From positions 1-34,074 of the forward strand of contig PFUG01000563.1 of the NCBI GenBank assembly GCA_002789955.1: a stretch of 34,074 nt of DNA. Reading direction: 5' to 3'. Below are positions 33,062 through 34,074 of the stretch, one piece after another. The notes beneath the pieces were generated by a model, which made no database searches, had not been told where the DNA came from, and saw nothing but the letters and a program-made list of their open reading frames with translations. The position numbers were made by a program, and so were the translations under genes. The DNA is from Deltaproteobacteria bacterium CG_4_9_14_3_um_filter_63_12. GTDB lineage: Bacteria > Myxococcota_A > Bradymonadia > UBA4248 > UM-FILTER-63-12. Positions within the stretch are counted from its first letter, which is position 1. Every line of letters begins with the position of its first letter.

Positions 33062-33640
33062 ATGAGGTTGATTTCCTTGTTCTTGGTCCTGATGCTCATG
33101 CTCTCGGCTGGATGTGACGACGAGAACACCGCATCTCCTTCGCTCGTGACGTGCAGTGGTGGCGATTGCGCCTGCACCGAGGCAGGCTCCTGTTCGTGCT
33201 CTGGCAGCGACTGCAACGCGTCGTGCGACGGCCCCTGTGTCATCGCGTGCGATGCGACCGCGAAGTGCAACGTCTCCGGCACCGCAAGCGTTGATGTGAC
33301 CTGCGCCGACGGCGCGGACTGCAAAGGCAACGGCGGCGACAGCAGCAAATTGGTCTGTGGCGGCACGACCAAGTGCCAACTCAAGGCGGGGAGCAACTCA
33401 GCCGCCACGTGCAACGAGCAAGGTGACTGCAAATTCGAGCTCGGGGCAACGAGCTCCGCGACGTGCTCTGGCGAGTCGGTGTGCGACGTAAAGTGCACCG
33501 AAGGGTGCACCGTGACGTGTGAGGGCACCGCGTCCTGCACGCTCTCTTGCACGGGTGCGGGATGCACAATTCCGAACTGCTACAGCGGCGACGCGACCGT
33601 GTGTGCCGACGGCAAGATCGTCTGCGGCAGGGATTGCTGA
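33062..33640 (+). CDS. Cys-rich lipoprotein, unknown function
   Basis: A 192-residue lipoprotein with signal helix 3-15 and lipobox LSAGC (C18), preceded by AGAGGTG. The mature protein contains over thirty Cys, spaced as short repeats of the type C-x-G-x-x-x-C and CDGPCxIxCxxxAxC, with Ser, Gly, Thr and few aromatic residues. This is a disulfide-rich beta-helix or knot-like surface protein by appearance; similar Cys-laddered lipoproteins are common in Myxococcota genomes, usually unnamed. It could bind metal, but the spacing resembles disulfide ladders more than metal sites. It lies alone between two repeat-filled gaps. Confidence 0.8.
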   Translation: MRLISLFLVLMLMLSAGCDDENTASPSLVTCSGGDCACTEAGSCSCSGSDCNASCDGPCVIACDATAKCNVSGTASVDVTCADGADCKGNGGDSSKLVCGGTTKCQLKAGSNSAATCNEQGDCKFELGATSSATCSGESVCDVKCTEGCTVTCEGTASCTLSCTGAGCTIPNCYSGDATVCADGKIVCGRDC

Positions 33641-33722
33641 GCTGAAAAGTTGGACGACGCCGGTTCTGGCGGGCTGTGGTCGGGCTTTTTGCTCGACGCA
33701 AGCGCTGTCTGATCCCGACGGT

Positions 33723-33759
33723 GAGACGTCTGCTGCGGTCAGCCGTCTCCTTCGCCCTC
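33723..33759. repeat. Dispersed hairpin repeat, copy 2
   Basis: GAGACG (33723-33728) and CGTCTC (33744-33749) with the same inner arms as copy 1 at 32512. The two copies flank the Cys-rich lipoprotein gene in direct orientation, about 1.2 kb apart. Confidence 0.75.
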
Positions 33760-33794
33760 TATTCGCGCTGCCGGCGGCTTTGGCGCCGTTCGAC

Positions 33795-33921
33795 GCGGAT
33801 TCTGGCGGGCTTTCGGCCGCAGAGACTTCGAACGAAGCGGATTCTGGCGGGCTTTCGGCCGCAGAGGCTTCGGACGAAGCGGATTCTGGCGGGCTTTCGG
33901 CCGCAGAGGCTTCGAACGAAG
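33795..33921. repeat. 42-base tandem repeat, three copies
   Basis: Units begin at 33795, 33837 and 33879 with GCGGATTCTGGCGGGCTTTC and continue through GGCCGCAGAG to TTCGAACGAAG. The copies differ at two or three positions. Because 42 is a multiple of three, all frames stay open across the array and give 14-residue repeats. A single related stretch (TTCTGGCGGGCT) occurs at 33663, ahead of the array. Confidence 0.9.
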
Positions 33922-34074
33922 GCAATTTGGCTACGGTCCGCATAGGCCACTGCAGAACCAACAGCGACAACAAAAGTCGGACCCCCTCTCCCGCCTCGGA
34001 CCCGTTTCGGGGGAGGGGACCGCAGCTAGTGTAAACCGTCATGACTCTCCATGTTTATTGACTGCAAGGAGCGC

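Larger units (their letters stand above)
33641..34074. other. Repeat-filled region at the right edge
   Basis: No gene is supported in these 434 bases. They hold the second hairpin copy (33723), the 42-base tandem array (33795-33921), and an imperfect CCCCTCTCCC/GGGGGAGGGG hairpin at about 33974-34021. AAGGAG at 34066-34071 looks like a ribosome site for a plus-strand gene whose start would lie just beyond the window. Confidence 0.5.

Noticed and set aside
33398..34042. Minus-strand 214-codon frame over the right-edge repeats
   Set aside because: It runs antisense through the end of the Cys-rich lipoprotein gene and is kept open by the 42-base repeats.

Overview
The window looks like chromosome from a high-GC member of the Myxococcota (former Deltaproteobacteria). 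The evidence is a MYXO-CTERM-type sorting tail (two Cys, a hydrophobic helix, an Arg run) on an M23 peptidase-like protein, several lipoproteins with Asp/Thr-rich stalks just after the lipidated Cys, a 'GGKAD' tag on a lipoprotein amylase, and large hybrid histidine kinases. No rRNA, tRNA, CRISPR array, integrase or intact insertion sequence was seen. The species cannot be named from the sequence alone.

Layout. Positions 1-1548: GC-rich repeats, then a secreted M23-fold protein. 1541-7404 (minus): a heavy-metal RND efflux operon (Cys-rich exported protein, czcB-like adaptor, czcA-like pump) that ends against a remnant of a CARDB-type protein. 7405-9000: repeat-bearing intergenic DNA and three small membrane proteins around a strong hairpin terminator. 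9241-11707 (plus): an unknown lipoprotein and a DMT/EamA exporter. 11779-17635 (minus): cheR plus two hybrid histidine kinases in one tight operon. 17636-18035: a dead alpha/beta hydrolase. 18036-22730: secreted lipoproteins, including a minus-strand set with an M74 (MepA-like) peptidase and a MORN-type protein. 23190-24683: a POT peptide transporter. 24772-25233: a histidine-kinase remnant. 25275-30210 (minus): a copper/oxidase-assembly set (ccoI-type P-ATPase, SafE/DsbD-like membrane protein, YtkA-like protein, broken fixH-like gene) followed by the cation exporter dmeF. 30334-32427 (minus): a lipoprotein GH13 enzyme. 32428-34074: a Cys-rich lipoprotein embedded in hairpin and tandem repeats.

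How it fits together. Three metal-handling units lie in one window: RND efflux across the envelope, a CPx P-type ATPase of the cytochrome-oxidase assembly type, and DmeF. The most distinctive element is the RND adaptor, whose N-terminus carries six CxxH-x6-CxxC modules in three pairs, next to a ten-Cys exported protein that appears to be co-transcribed with it. The second theme is secreted wall and surface proteins: M23, M74, the lipoproteins and GH13. The third is sensing, by two multi-domain kinases with a stand-alone CheR. Several broken genes (CARDB, hydrolase, kinase, fixH) and several short repeats point to active local rearrangement. All functional statements come from motifs and family knowledge; no database search was run.
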